A DNA stretch of 64,000 nt from Paractinoplanes brasiliensis. Its GTDB lineage: Bacteria; Actinomycetota; Actinomycetes; Mycobacteriales; Micromonosporaceae. The position numbers were made by a program, and so were the translations under genes. This document shows positions 39,467 to 48,014 of this stretch, one piece after another. Positions within the stretch are counted from its first letter, which is position 1, and the number at the start of each line of letters is the position of its first letter. The stretch covers positions 5,066,001 to 5,130,000 of the forward strand of contig NZ_SNWR01000001.1 of assembly GCF_004362215.1 (NCBI RefSeq), in the 5' to 3' direction. The notes below the pieces were generated by a model that searched no databases, was not told the DNA's origin, and saw only the letters and a program-made list of their open reading frames with translations.

Positions 39467-39538
39467 GTCGTCGTAGCTCAGCGGGAGAGCGCCGCCCTCA
39501 TAAGGCGGAGGCCGGTGGTTCGAGACCACCCGGCGACA
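39467..39538 (+). tRNA. tRNA with anticodon CAT (Met or Ile2 type)
   Basis: A 72-nt cloverleaf. Acceptor GTCGTCG pairs with CGGCGAC (one T-G), discriminator A. The D-arm is GCTC-AGCGGGA-GAGC with a short loop. The anticodon stem CCGCC/GGCGG is perfect around CTCATAA. The T-arm is GGTGG-TTCGAGA-CCACC. Only CC, not CCA, is encoded at the 3' end. It lacks the three-GC-pair anticodon stem (GGG/CCC) of initiator tRNA. The 72-nt size and short D-loop differ from standard elongator Met tRNAs, so this may be a divergent second copy. CAT could also be an Ile2 (modified C) tRNA. Confidence 0.85.
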
Positions 39539-39601
39539 CCGTTATTCGTGGGCGAGGTCTGGCGGGGCGCGTTCGACAGCGTCGAGGCGTACCCGAAGAC
39601 C

Positions 39602-40285
39602 TCACGTTCCTGAGCGCAGGCCGGCTGTCAGCAGGTCGACGGCGGCCATCAGACCCGCGTACGGCGCGTCCCGCCAGTTCTCTGTCTGCGGGGTCAGGGC
39701 GGCGGACAGCGGGTAGCGCGAGGCGAAGTCCGGGACGGCGGCGGCGCGGGCGAGCCAGGCGGCCTCGTCGGCGGCGGTCAGGCGTTGATAGGCGGCCGCC
39801 GTCTGGGCCGTGGCGCGTGTGGTCGCGTACAGCATCGTGACGGCCGGCGCCCGGTTCGCCGCGACGGTGTCGAGCCCGTCGAGGATCGTGAGCAGGGCCT
39901 CCATCCAGTCCTGCTCGTTCGGGCCCTGGCTGCCCTGCGCCCAGGACCGTTCGGTGAGCCAGGGGTGGGCCAGGTAGAGCTCGAACAGCGCCGTCGCCCA
40001 CGCCCGCAGGGTTGCCGGGGCGGGTGCGGGTATCGCGCTCGCATGGTCCTGCATCAGCGCGAGCAGGTTCTCCTTGTCGCCCACGTACGGGTAGAGCGCC
40101 ATCGCCGTCTTGTCGAAGCGCGCGGCGACGGCCCGGGTGGAGACGGCGTCGAGCCCGGACGCGTCGGCGATCGCGACGGCGGCGTCGAGGATGTCGTCGA
40201 GGTCGAGCTGCTGGCGGGGTCCGCGGCGGGGCGTGGGCAGTGTCGCCCCACGGTGCCGCCAGAGCCGCCGAAGGTGAGCGTCCAT
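39602..40285 (-). CDS. TetR family regulator
   Basis: A 227-residue repressor. The HTH is LDLDDILDAAVAIADASGLD followed by AVSTRAVAARFDKTAMALYP (about 30-70). The C-terminal domain resembles the TetR_C tetracycline-repressor-like group (LAHPWLTERS). AGGAG lies 3 nt before the ATG at 40285. It is divergent from the alpha/beta hydrolase at 40313; the 27-bp gap contains the -10 TATAGT of that gene, so the regulator would occlude it directly. Confidence 0.88.
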   Translation of the reverse strand: MDAHLRRLWRHRGATLPTPRRGPRQQLDLDDILDAAVAIADASGLDAVSTRAVAARFDKTAMALYPYVGDKENLLALMQDHASAIPAPAPATLRAWATALFELYLAHPWLTERSWAQGSQGPNEQDWMEALLTILDGLDTVAANRAPAVTMLYATTRATAQTAAAYQRLTAADEAAWLARAAAVPDFASRYPLSAALTPQTENWRDAPYAGLMAAVDLLTAGLRSGT

Positions 40286-40299
40286 AACTCCTGACAGTG

Positions 40300-40305
40300 T
40301 ATAGT
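40300..40305 (+). promoter_or_regulatory. -10 element TATAGT of a leaderless gene
   Basis: TATAGT ends 7 nt before the hydrolase ATG at 40313, placing the transcription start at or next to the start codon. There is no ribosome site. The short divergent gap means the TetR protein at 39602 would bind on top of it. Confidence 0.6.
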
Positions 40306-40312
40306 GTTTTGC

Positions 40313-41143
40313 ATGCCTACCGCGCGACTTCACGACGGATCCACCATCGACGTCAAGGTCCAAGGCAGTGGCCCGGCCGTGCTCACCCCCGTCAGCACCC
40401 GTCTGATCGAGGGGGAGCAGGCCGAGGCGATGCGGGCCTGGGGCGCCGACCCCCACCTCGGGCACCATCTGGCGACCGGTCTCGCCGAGGCCGGCTTTCA
40501 GGTGATCACCGCGGATTACGAGGGCCACCGCAACGAGCACCCCGCGCCGCTCACCCTCACCGCCGACGCCGTCGCGGCCGACCTGCTGGCGATCGCCGAC
40601 GCGGCCGGCGCCGACCGGTTCGCCTACTACGGCTATTCCTGGACGGCGCTGTCCGGGCTGCAGCTCGCCCTGCGCACCGAGCGGCTCACCGCCCTGGCCA
40701 TGGGCGGTTTCCCCCCGCTCGGCGGCCCGTACGCGGCGATGCTCGCGGTCACCGGCTCAGCCCACCGCCTGGCGCTCGACCCGCCGCCCCCGCCCACCGG
40801 TGACGCTGTGCCGGGTGACTGGGATTCCGTGGCGTTCACCCAGACCCCCGATCAGACCCGGCAGTTCGTGACGCTCTACGAGTCGCTGCGGGACTTCGAC
40901 GACTCCACGGTGCGTCTGAGCATTCCGCGGCTCGCCTTCGCCGGCGAGAACGACAACATCCAGTACGGCCCGGCGTGGGACAACGCGTACGTCGCCCTCG
41001 CCGAGCCGCTGAGGAAACATCAGAGCGAACTGACCGCGTACGGGTGGGAAGTGTCTTTGATCCCCGAAGCCGATCACCTGGTGGCCATGCAGGCCGCGCA
41101 GGTGCTGCCCCTCCTGATCCCGTTCCTCAGGTCGTCACTTTGA
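40313..41143 (+). CDS. Alpha/beta-fold hydrolase
   Basis: A 276-residue hydrolase. The nucleophile elbow is YYGYSWTAL (Ser about 107), which departs from GxSxG at its last Gly. The Asp lies in FAGENDNIQ (about 213) and the His in PEADHLVAM (about 256). There is no signal peptide. It starts leaderless at 40313; GTG/TTG options at 40304 would overlap the -10 box. The divergent TetR gene is the probable regulator. The reaction is unknown; esterase or lactonase are typical. Its stop overlaps the convergent SDR gene by 17 nt. Confidence 0.85.
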   Translation: MPTARLHDGSTIDVKVQGSGPAVLTPVSTRLIEGEQAEAMRAWGADPHLGHHLATGLAEAGFQVITADYEGHRNEHPAPLTLTADAVAADLLAIADAAGADRFAYYGYSWTALSGLQLALRTERLTALAMGGFPPLGGPYAAMLAVTGSAHRLALDPPPPPTGDAVPGDWDSVAFTQTPDQTRQFVTLYESLRDFDDSTVRLSIPRLAFAGENDNIQYGPAWDNAYVALAEPLRKHQSELTAYGWEVSLIPEADHLVAMQAAQVLPLLIPFLRSSL

Positions 41144-41912
41144 GCCAGCCGCCGTCGACGTAATAGGTCGACCCGACGGAGTAGGCGGCCCGTTCCGAGC
41201 AGAGGAAGACGAAGAAGTCGGCGACCTCGTCCGGGGTGGCGAACCGGCCGATCGGGGCGTTGTCGTCGGCGATCTTCTGCAGGTACTGCTCCCAGGTCTG
41301 CTCGGCGCCCTCGGTCAGCGACTTCGCGGTCTTGATCCAGTCCCCGGTCATGACCAGGCCCGGGTTGACCGCGTTGACCCGGATGTTGTCGCCGATCAGC
41401 TCGTTGGCCAGGCACTTCGAGAACATCACGAGCGCGGCCTTGGTGGTGTTGTAGATCGGCTCGTAGCCCAGCGGCTGGGTGGCGCAGATCGACGCGTTGT
41501 GCAGGATCACGCCACCGCCGCGGGCCTTCATGCCCGGCGCGATCGACCGGGCCAGCCGTACGGCCGCCATCACGTGCAGCTCCCAGAAGAACTGCCACCG
41601 CGAGTCGGGCGCGGTGAGGATCGTCTCCTCGCTCCCGGTGCCGGCGTTGTTGATCAGGATGTCGGCCCCGCCGAACTCCGCCTCCACGGCCGTGGCCACC
41701 CGCTCGGCGGCGTCGGGCTCGGTGAGGTCGGCGGCGACGGTCAGGACCCGTACGCCCTCGATCGACGCCGCCACCTCGTCGAGCCGCTCGGCGTCCCGGG
41801 CCACGAGCACGACGTGCGCGCCCTCGGCGGCCAGCCCTCTGGCGATCGCCGCACCGATCCCGGCGCTGCCCCCGGTGACGACGGCCACCCTGTTGGTGAG
41901 ACGCAGATCCAT
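41127..41912 (-). CDS. Short-chain dehydrogenase/reductase (SDR)
   Basis: A 261-residue classical SDR. The motif VTGGSAGIGAAIARGL (TGxxxGIG) is near residue 11 and INNAGTGS near 88. Catalytic Ser is in LHNASICATQ, with YNTTK (YxxxK, about 155). The end YYVDGGWLKV is the usual C-terminal DGG. A polar residue after strand 2 (VARDAERL) fits NADP. It reduces or oxidises an unknown carbonyl/alcohol. A fatty-acid desaturase gene lies 57 nt upstream on the same strand, so the two may be co-transcribed. Confidence 0.88.
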   Translation of the reverse strand: MDLRLTNRVAVVTGGSAGIGAAIARGLAAEGAHVVLVARDAERLDEVAASIEGVRVLTVAADLTEPDAAERVATAVEAEFGGADILINNAGTGSEETILTAPDSRWQFFWELHVMAAVRLARSIAPGMKARGGGVILHNASICATQPLGYEPIYNTTKAALVMFSKCLANELIGDNIRVNAVNPGLVMTGDWIKTAKSLTEGAEQTWEQYLQKIADDNAPIGRFATPDEVADFFVFLCSERAAYSVGSTYYVDGGWLKVTT

Positions 41913-41969
41913 CCCTGACTCCGTTCGCGCGCTTCGAGTACCTCACGCACCCTCGCACAACGGCGAGCC

Positions 41970-42962
41970 TCAGCGCCGCAGGTCGGCGCCGACGTCGTGC
42001 AGGTGGGCCAGGGCCTGGCGGTACGAGTCGGTCAGGCTGGTCATTTCGTACGGGACGCCGATCTCGGCGCAGTACTGCTGCACGATCGGCTGGGCCTTGC
42101 GCAGGTTCGGGGTCGGCATGGCCGGGAACAGGTGGTGCTCGATCTGGTAGTTGAGCCCGCCCAGCGCCGCGTCGACGAGGCGGCCGCCGCGCACGTTGCG
42201 GGAGGTCAGCACCTGCTTGCGCAGGAAGTCCTCGGTGCCGTCGGGGTGCGGCATGCCCTTGTGGTTGGGCGCGAACGTCATGCCCAGGTAGACCCCGAAG
42301 ATCGCCTGGTGCACCACGAGGAACGCCAGCGCCTGCAGCGGGCTCAGCACCGTGATCAGCGCCGCGGCGTAGCCGACGAGGTGCACGGCGATCAGCGCGG
42401 CCTCCAGCGGGTTCTTCTTCTCGTTGATCCACCGCAGGCTGTCCCGCTTCAACGACAACCCGAGCAGGGTCAGCAGCGGGAAGAAGAGGTACGCCTGATA
42501 CCGGGTGAGGAACCCCTTGCCCCGCGCCGCCTCCCGCGACCAGACGAGCACGCCCGGTCCCACGTCCGGGTCCAGGTCGTCGTGGTTGGGGTTGGCGTGG
42601 TGCTTGGTGTGCTTGTCCATCCAGTAGCCGTACGACATGCCGATGGCCAGGTTGCCCGCGATCAGGCCGGCCCGGGAACTGGGCTTGTTGGTGCGGAACA
42701 CCTGGCGATGGGCCAGGTCGTGGGCGACCAGCGCGGTCTGCGCGAACGCCACGGCCAGGAACCCAGCCACCGCCAGCGTCCACCACGAGGCGCCGATCAG
42801 GAAGAACGCGCTCCAGCCGAGGATCAGCGCGCCCGCGACCAGGCTCAGCCGCAGGGCGTAATACCCCGGCCGCCGGCGCAGCAGGCCCGCCTGGTTGATC
42901 CGCCGGCCCAGTTCCGCGAAGTCGCTTCCGGCCGTGCGCGGCCGCTCTGCCATCGTCGTCAT
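41970..42962 (-). CDS. Membrane fatty-acid desaturase (Delta6/front-end type)
   Basis: A 330-residue di-iron membrane desaturase. The three His boxes are VAHDLAHRQ (about 79-87), KHTKHHANPNH (about 117-127) and NYQIEHHLFP (about 265-274). The QxxHH form of the third box marks front-end or acyl-lipid desaturases. Four hydrophobic segments lie between the boxes. No cytochrome b5 domain is fused, so it needs a separate electron donor. The ATG at 42962 (MTTMAERPRT) is chosen; a 24-nt extension is possible. It adjusts membrane lipid unsaturation. Confidence 0.9.
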   Translation of the reverse strand: MTTMAERPRTAGSDFAELGRRINQAGLLRRRPGYYALRLSLVAGALILGWSAFFLIGASWWTLAVAGFLAVAFAQTALVAHDLAHRQVFRTNKPSSRAGLIAGNLAIGMSYGYWMDKHTKHHANPNHDDLDPDVGPGVLVWSREAARGKGFLTRYQAYLFFPLLTLLGLSLKRDSLRWINEKKNPLEAALIAVHLVGYAAALITVLSPLQALAFLVVHQAIFGVYLGMTFAPNHKGMPHPDGTEDFLRKQVLTSRNVRGGRLVDAALGGLNYQIEHHLFPAMPTPNLRKAQPIVQQYCAEIGVPYEMTSLTDSYRQALAHLHDVGADLRR

Positions 42963-43063
42963 GCGTCCAGCACACACCGCGGACACCCGCTACGTCAGGA
43001 GTGCAGGATCCCCCCGCGTTGGTGGGGCTAGCACTACCGATTTGACCGTCCCAGTGGTTCAGG

Positions 43064-44359
43064 ATGGGGGGCGTGGAGACCAGAGGCTGGATACGTGACG
43101 GGCTGCGAGCGATGGCGGCCGGGTTGCTCTCGATCGTGCTCGCGGTCCTGAACTTCCCGCTCTTCGTGCTCTTCCTGGTGTCGCTCGTGCTCACCCCCGT
43201 CCTCGGCATCGGGCTGGTGGCGCTGCCCGCCGTGACCGCCCTGATCCGGTTCAAGGCCAACCTGGCCCGCCGGATCGCCGGCTGGCACGGGGTCACCATC
43301 AGCCGCCCCTATCGCCCCAAACCGGCCGACGTCGGTCCGGTCGGCTGGAAGCGCTACCACTGGGTGATCACCGACCCGGCCACCTGGCGCGACTTCGCCT
43401 GGCTGCTGCCGGGCGCGATCGGCGGGCTGGTGCTCGGCACCCTCACGCTCGCCCTCCCGGCGTACGGGGTAGAGGGCATCGTCCTGCTCCCGCTCTGGAT
43501 GTATCTGGCCGGCGAGTGGTCCGGCTACGGCGTGAACTGGCCCGTCGACAGCGTCGGCGAGGGTTTCCTGTCGATGCCCCAGGGCCTGGCCTTCCTCGCG
43601 CTGGGCCTGGTCGTCGCGCCCCACCTACGCCGTATCGAGGGGTTGTGGAGCAAGCTCTTCCTGGCCCCGACCCGCGCCGCCGAGCTGCGCCTGCGGGTCA
43701 CCCAGCTCACCACCACCCGGGCCGACACGGTCGACGCCCAGGCCGCCGAGCTGCGCCGCATCGAACGCGACCTGCACGACGGCGCCCAGGCCCGGCTGGT
43801 GTCGCTCGGCATGACGATCGGGCTGGCCGAGGAACTGGTCGAGCGCGACCCCGAGACCGCTCGCAAGCTGCTGTCCGAGGCGCGCGAGAACAGCTCCACC
43901 GCCCTCGTCGAGCTGCGTCACCTCGTACGGGGGATTCATCCGCCGGTGCTGGCCGAGCGCGGCCTCGACGGTGCGGTCCGGGCACTCGCGCTGACCTCGC
44001 GCATCCCCACCACAGTGGATTCCGACCTCCAGGGCCGGCTCGAGACCCCGGTCGAGTCGGCGGCCTACTTCGCGGTCGCCGAGGCGCTGGCCAACGTGCA
44101 ACGGCACAGCGCGGCCACGTTCGCCTACGTGAGCATGCACCGCCACGGCGACCTGCTGCGGCTCGAGGTCGGCGACGACGGACGGGGTGGCGCCGACATG
44201 GCCAAGGGCACGGGGCTCGCCGGAATGGAGCGACGTCTCGCCGCCTTCGATGGCACGATGTCCGTGTCCAGCCCGCCGGGCGGACCGACCATCGTGACCA
44301 TGGAGTTGCCGTGCGCGTCGTCATCGCCGAGGACCATGCTCTCCTCCGGGACGGACTGA
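43064..44359 (+). CDS. NarL-system sensor histidine kinase
   Basis: A 431-residue HisKA_3 kinase. Four to five N-terminal membrane helices (about 15-175) include a putative-sensor-type domain. The dimerisation/phosphoacceptor helix has RRIERDLHDGAQARLVSLGM (His about 240). The HATPase_c domain has VAEALANVQRHS (N-box) and VGDDGRGGADMAKGTGLAGM (G-boxes). It phosphorylates the LuxR-type regulator whose gene overlaps its end by 49 nt. A GTG at 43073, preceded by GGGGGG, is an equally likely start. The signal is unknown. Confidence 0.9.
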   Translation: MGGVETRGWIRDGLRAMAAGLLSIVLAVLNFPLFVLFLVSLVLTPVLGIGLVALPAVTALIRFKANLARRIAGWHGVTISRPYRPKPADVGPVGWKRYHWVITDPATWRDFAWLLPGAIGGLVLGTLTLALPAYGVEGIVLLPLWMYLAGEWSGYGVNWPVDSVGEGFLSMPQGLAFLALGLVVAPHLRRIEGLWSKLFLAPTRAAELRLRVTQLTTTRADTVDAQAAELRRIERDLHDGAQARLVSLGMTIGLAEELVERDPETARKLLSEARENSSTALVELRHLVRGIHPPVLAERGLDGAVRALALTSRIPTTVDSDLQGRLETPVESAAYFAVAEALANVQRHSAATFAYVSMHRHGDLLRLEVGDDGRGGADMAKGTGLAGMERRLAAFDGTMSVSSPPGGPTIVTMELPCASSSPRTMLSSGTD

Positions 44360-44946
44360 CCCGGATTCTGGAGGCGTTCGGCTTCGAGGTCGTCGCGGTG
44401 GTCGATCGCGGTCCCGACGTGCTGCCCACGCTGACCGAGTGCAAGCCCGACGTGGCCGTGCTCGACGTGCGCCTGCCGCCCACCTTCACCGACGAGGGGC
44501 TGCAAGCCGCCATCGCCGTACGCCGTGAGGTCCCCGGACTGCCGATCCTGGTGCTCTCGCAGCACGTCGAGCCGCTGTACGCCCGCGAGCTGCTCTCCGA
44601 CCGCCGCGGCGGGGTCGGTTATCTGCTCAAGGACAGGGTGTCTGACGTGGCGCAGTTCATCGACGGCGTACGCCAGGTGGCCGCGGGTGGCACCGTCATG
44701 GACCCCGAGGTGGTGGCACGCCTGCTCGACCGTTCCCGCCCGCTCGACGTGCTCACCGCGCGCGAGCGTGAGGTGCTGGGCGAGATGGCCGAGGGGCGTT
44801 CCAACGCGGCGATCGCGGCCCGCCTGTTCGTCACCGAGAAGGCGGTGAGCAAGCACATCAACAACATCTTCACCAAGCTCGGGCTGCCGCCGTCGGAGGA
44901 CGACAACCGGCGGGTGCTCGCCGTCCTGGCCTATCTGGACAGCTGA
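44311..44946 (+). CDS. LuxR/NarL-family response regulator
   Basis: A 211-residue regulator. The receiver domain VRVVIAEDHALLRDGL has the acidic pocket; the phosphoacceptor Asp is in DVAVLDVRLPP (about 54) and the Lys in YLLKDRV. The C-terminal LuxR HTH is LTAREREVLGEMAEGRSNAA followed by IAARLFVTEKAVSKHINNIF (about 148-187). The GTG at 44311 has GGAG 5 nt upstream. It lies within the end of its kinase gene, which fixes their expression together. Its stop overlaps the convergent LLM gene by 16 nt. Confidence 0.92.
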   Translation: MRVVIAEDHALLRDGLTRILEAFGFEVVAVVDRGPDVLPTLTECKPDVAVLDVRLPPTFTDEGLQAAIAVRREVPGLPILVLSQHVEPLYARELLSDRRGGVGYLLKDRVSDVAQFIDGVRQVAAGGTVMDPEVVARLLDRSRPLDVLTAREREVLGEMAEGRSNAAIAARLFVTEKAVSKHINNIFTKLGLPPSEDDNRRVLAVLAYLDS

Positions 44947-45866
44947 GGCAGCACCTCGGCGGCGATCAGGTCGAGGTGGTCGAGGTCGTCCATCTCGATG
45001 ATGCGAAGGTGCACCCGGGTGGCGCCGATCTCGCGCATCTCGTTGATCCGCTGCACCAGCCGGGCGGGCGGGCCGACCACCGGGTCCTCCGGCGGCAACA
45101 CGCTCTTGACGTGCAGGGGAGCGGCCCGGCGTTCGGCCTCGGCGTCGCTGCGGCCGATCGCCACGACGATGCCGGCCGACAGGGTGGGCGGCTCGGCGCG
45201 GCCGATCCGCTCGCACGCCCGGCGGACGCGGTCGAACGCCGCGGCGGTCTCGGCCACGGACTTGAACGGCATGTTGTACTCGTCGGCGTAGCGGGCCGCC
45301 AGCTCAGGCGTACGGCGTGGGCCTTTGCCCCCGACGATGATCGGCGGATGCGGCCGCTGCGCCGGGCGCGGCAACGCGTGGGCGTCCACCAGCTGGTAAT
45401 GCTTGCCGTGGAACGAATAGGTTTCGCCCTCGTCCGTGCCCCACAGTCCGGTGAGGATCTCCAGCTGCTCCTCGAGGCGGTCGAAGCGCTCACCTACCGG
45501 GGGGAACGGGATGCCGTACGCGGTGTGTTCGCGCTCCACCCAGCCGGCGCCCATGCCCAGCTCGACGCGGCCGCCGCTCATCTGGTCGACCTGCGCCACG
45601 ATGATCGACAAAGGACCCGGCAGGCGGAATGTGGCTGAGTTCACCATCGTGCCGATACGCAGGGTCTTCGTCTCGCGCGCGAGGCCGGCCAGCGTCACCC
45701 AGGCGTCGGTGGGGCCGGGCAGCCCCGGGTCGGGGGTCAGCGCTCGATAGTGGTCGGCGCGCAGAAGTCCCTCGTAACCAGCGTCTTCGGCGTGCCGCGC
45801 GAACCTCGATTGGGTGTCATAAGAGGCACCCCGGTGTGGCTCGATGAACAGACAGACGCGCATCAT
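44931..45866 (-). CDS. LLM-class F420-dependent oxidoreductase
   Basis: A 311-residue luciferase-like TIM barrel. AEDAGYEGLLRADHYRALTP, RIGTMVNSATFRLPGPLSII and GGRVELGMGAGWVEREHTAY are the standard strands; PHPPIIVGGKGPRRTPELAA forms the cofactor-phosphate site. In actinobacteria this branch mostly uses F420 rather than FMN. The substrate is unknown. Two tandem ATGs (45866 and 45863) are possible starts; the TTG further upstream is not credible. Confidence 0.85.
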   Translation of the reverse strand: MMRVCLFIEPHRGASYDTQSRFARHAEDAGYEGLLRADHYRALTPDPGLPGPTDAWVTLAGLARETKTLRIGTMVNSATFRLPGPLSIIVAQVDQMSGGRVELGMGAGWVEREHTAYGIPFPPVGERFDRLEEQLEILTGLWGTDEGETYSFHGKHYQLVDAHALPRPAQRPHPPIIVGGKGPRRTPELAARYADEYNMPFKSVAETAAAFDRVRRACERIGRAEPPTLSAGIVVAIGRSDAEAERRAAPLHVKSVLPPEDPVVGPPARLVQRINEMREIGATRVHLRIIEMDDLDHLDLIAAEVLPQLSR

Positions 45867-46072
45867 CGACCCCAATTAACGCTGTTCGGACGCATAGCGG
45901 CTCATCATGATCCATCGTAGGGAAGGCGTCTACATCGGGGTTTGAGACGAACTTGTCATCGATGCCTGTGCCAGTTTGCCCTACGATCCCCGGTCGGGGC
46001 ACCCCTGTCCCACGTTCGACCCCTAAGGCCTCGTCGCGCCATTTGCCTCGATGCCAGTTTGGAAGGATCACG

Positions 46073-47107
46073 GTGCACAGAAGGACCCTCGTTCGTTCCG
46101 TTGTCGCCGGCGCCCTCGCTCTCACCATGAGCGCCGCCGCCGGGTGCAGCGACGACTCGACAGACGGCGACGGTGGCACCGGCGCCTCGCTCGAAAAGAT
46201 CACTTACCTGACCTCGTTCGGTACGTTCGGCCGTGACTCCTACGCGTACGTGGCTCTCGAGAAGGGCTACTTCAAGGACGCGGGCTTCGACGTCACGGTC
46301 AACCCGGGCAAGGGCTCCGGTGAGAACATCAAGTCGATCGTGTCGGGCCAGGCCCAGTTCACCCCGATCGACCTCACCGGTGGCCTGATCGCGGCCGGCG
46401 GCAAGGACAAGACCAGCGGCTTCGTCGCGGTGAGCGCCATCCAGCAGCGCACGATGGCCGCGATCATCGCGCTCGAGGGCAACGGCATCAACTCGCCCAA
46501 GGACCTCGAGGGCAAGACGCTGGCCGACGCGCCCGGCTCGGTCGTCCGGACGCTGTTCCCGACCTACGCCAAGCTGGCCAACGTCGACGCCAACAAGGTC
46601 AAGTTCGTCAACGGCGAGGCGCAGACCCTGATCGGCACGCTCGCCTCCGGCCGGGTCCAGGGCATCGGTCAGTTCGTCGTCGGCAAGCCGACCGTCGAGA
46701 CCGTCGCCAAGGGCAAGAAGGCCGTCGTGCTGCCGTACAGCGACGTCCTGCAGGACCTCTACGGCAACGTGCTGATCACCTCGAGCAAGTACGCGCAGGA
46801 CAACCCCGAGAAGGTCAAGAAGTTCACCGAGGCGCTGCTCAAGGGCCTCAACGACAGCATCACGAACCCCGACGAGGCCGGCAAGATCACGCAGAAGTAC
46901 GTGCAGACGGCCAAGCCGGAAGGCGTCGCCGCCGAGCTCACGGTGATGGGCCCGTACGTGAAGTCGGCCGCGGCCGGCATCCCGGTCGGCGCGCTCGACG
47001 CGGAGCGGGTCGCCCGCTCGATCGCGATCCTGCAGGGCTCCGGCCAGATCCAGCCGGGCCTCAAGCCCGAGCAGGTCATCAACTTCGATCTGACCCCGAA
47101 GGCCTGA
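46073..47107 (+). CDS. ABC-transporter substrate-binding lipoprotein (NMT1/SsuA-like)
   Basis: A 344-residue exported lipoprotein. The lipobox is AAGC (Cys about 25). ITYLTSFGTFGRDSYAYVAL with EKGYFKDAGFDVTV is the classic NMT1/nitrate-taurine-type opening, with IVSGQAQFTPIDLTGGLIAA in the first lobe. The ligand may be a thiamine precursor, sulfonate or similar small molecule. GGAAGGA lies 5-6 nt before the GTG at 46073. A terminator hairpin separates it from the permease gene, and no ATPase gene is adjacent. Confidence 0.88.
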   Translation: MHRRTLVRSVVAGALALTMSAAAGCSDDSTDGDGGTGASLEKITYLTSFGTFGRDSYAYVALEKGYFKDAGFDVTVNPGKGSGENIKSIVSGQAQFTPIDLTGGLIAAGGKDKTSGFVAVSAIQQRTMAAIIALEGNGINSPKDLEGKTLADAPGSVVRTLFPTYAKLANVDANKVKFVNGEAQTLIGTLASGRVQGIGQFVVGKPTVETVAKGKKAVVLPYSDVLQDLYGNVLITSSKYAQDNPEKVKKFTEALLKGLNDSITNPDEAGKITQKYVQTAKPEGVAAELTVMGPYVKSAAAGIPVGALDAERVARSIAILQGSGQIQPGLKPEQVINFDLTPKA

Positions 47108-47124
47108 CCGTTCTCTACAGTGAC

Positions 47125-47160
47125 GGGGGTACGCCGGCGACGGCGTGCCCCCGCCCTTTT
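47125..47160 (+). terminator. Intrinsic terminator between binding protein and permease
   Basis: GGGGGTACGCCG (47125-47136) pairs with CGGCGTGCCCCC (47141-47152), with one T-G pair and loop GCGA, followed by GCCCTTTT. Placed 17 nt after the binding-protein stop and 13 nt before the permease GTG, it should let only part of transcription reach the permease, giving excess binding protein. Confidence 0.85.
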
Positions 47161-47172
47161 CGAGGAGCACCG

Positions 47173-48000
47173 GTGCAAGACACCCTGACGCCCCCGTCGG
47201 AGGCCGCTGTGGCCCGTCCCGCCCGCCCGGAGCGGCGCATCTCTGTCTCGGTGGTTGCCTGGCCGGTGTTCGGTGTCGTCCTGACCATCGCGCTCTGGTG
47301 GGCGGTCGTCGAGATCTTCGACGTCCAGCCGATCATCCTGCCGTCGCCGCTCGACGTCGCCGACAGCTTCAGCACCTATCCCGACCTGCTGCTCGCCACC
47401 ACATGGGACACCGTCCGGGTCACCCTGATCGGCTTCGGACTGTCCATCGTCATCGGTGTCGCGCTCGGCACGGCCATCGCCGCCTGGAAGCCGTTCGAGC
47501 GGGCGTTCGGCCCGCTGCTGGTGGCCCTCAACGCCGTCCCCAAGGTCGCCATCGCCCCGCTGATGATCGCCTGGTTCGGCTTCGGCACCAAGCCGGTGCT
47601 CGCGATGGCCTTCCTGCTCTGCTTCTTCCCGATCGTGCTGTCGACCGCGACCGGCCTCACCAGCACCCCGGCCGAACTCGCCGAGCTGGCCCGGTCGCTC
47701 GACGCCGGCCGGGTGCAGACCTTCCTGCGCGTACGGGTCCCGGCCGCGCTGCCCCAGATCTTCGTCGGCCTGAAACTGGCCATGCCCCTGGCCGTGATCG
47801 GAGTGGCCGTCGGTGAGATGCAGTCCGGCGCCGTCGACGAGGGCCTCGGCACCATCATCGTGCAGACCGCGGGCCAGGGCGACACCGCCACGGCGTTCGC
47901 GGCGCTGACCCTGATGGCCGTCGTCAGCATCATCCTGTACTACGCGATCGTCGTCGTCGAACGGCTGGCCCTGCCCTGGGTCCGCGGCACCACGGCCTGA
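47173..48000 (+). CDS. ABC-transporter permease (SsuC/TauC type)
   Basis: A 275-residue inner-membrane protein with six helices. The EAA loop is ELAELARSLDAGRVQTFLRV (about 172-191), which contacts the ATPase. ILPSPLDVADSFSTYPDLLL and NAVPKVAIAPLMIAWFGFG are typical of the nitrate/sulfonate/thiamine-precursor family. Start is a GTG at 47173 overlapping GAGGAGCACC upstream as ribosome site. It pairs with the lipoprotein at 46073. The ATP-binding subunit must be encoded elsewhere, since the next gene is on the other strand. Confidence 0.9.
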   Translation: MQDTLTPPSEAAVARPARPERRISVSVVAWPVFGVVLTIALWWAVVEIFDVQPIILPSPLDVADSFSTYPDLLLATTWDTVRVTLIGFGLSIVIGVALGTAIAAWKPFERAFGPLLVALNAVPKVAIAPLMIAWFGFGTKPVLAMAFLLCFFPIVLSTATGLTSTPAELAELARSLDAGRVQTFLRVRVPAALPQIFVGLKLAMPLAVIGVAVGEMQSGAVDEGLGTIIVQTAGQGDTATAFAALTLMAVVSIILYYAIVVVERLALPWVRGTTA

Positions 48001-48014
48001 CCAGACGGACGCCT

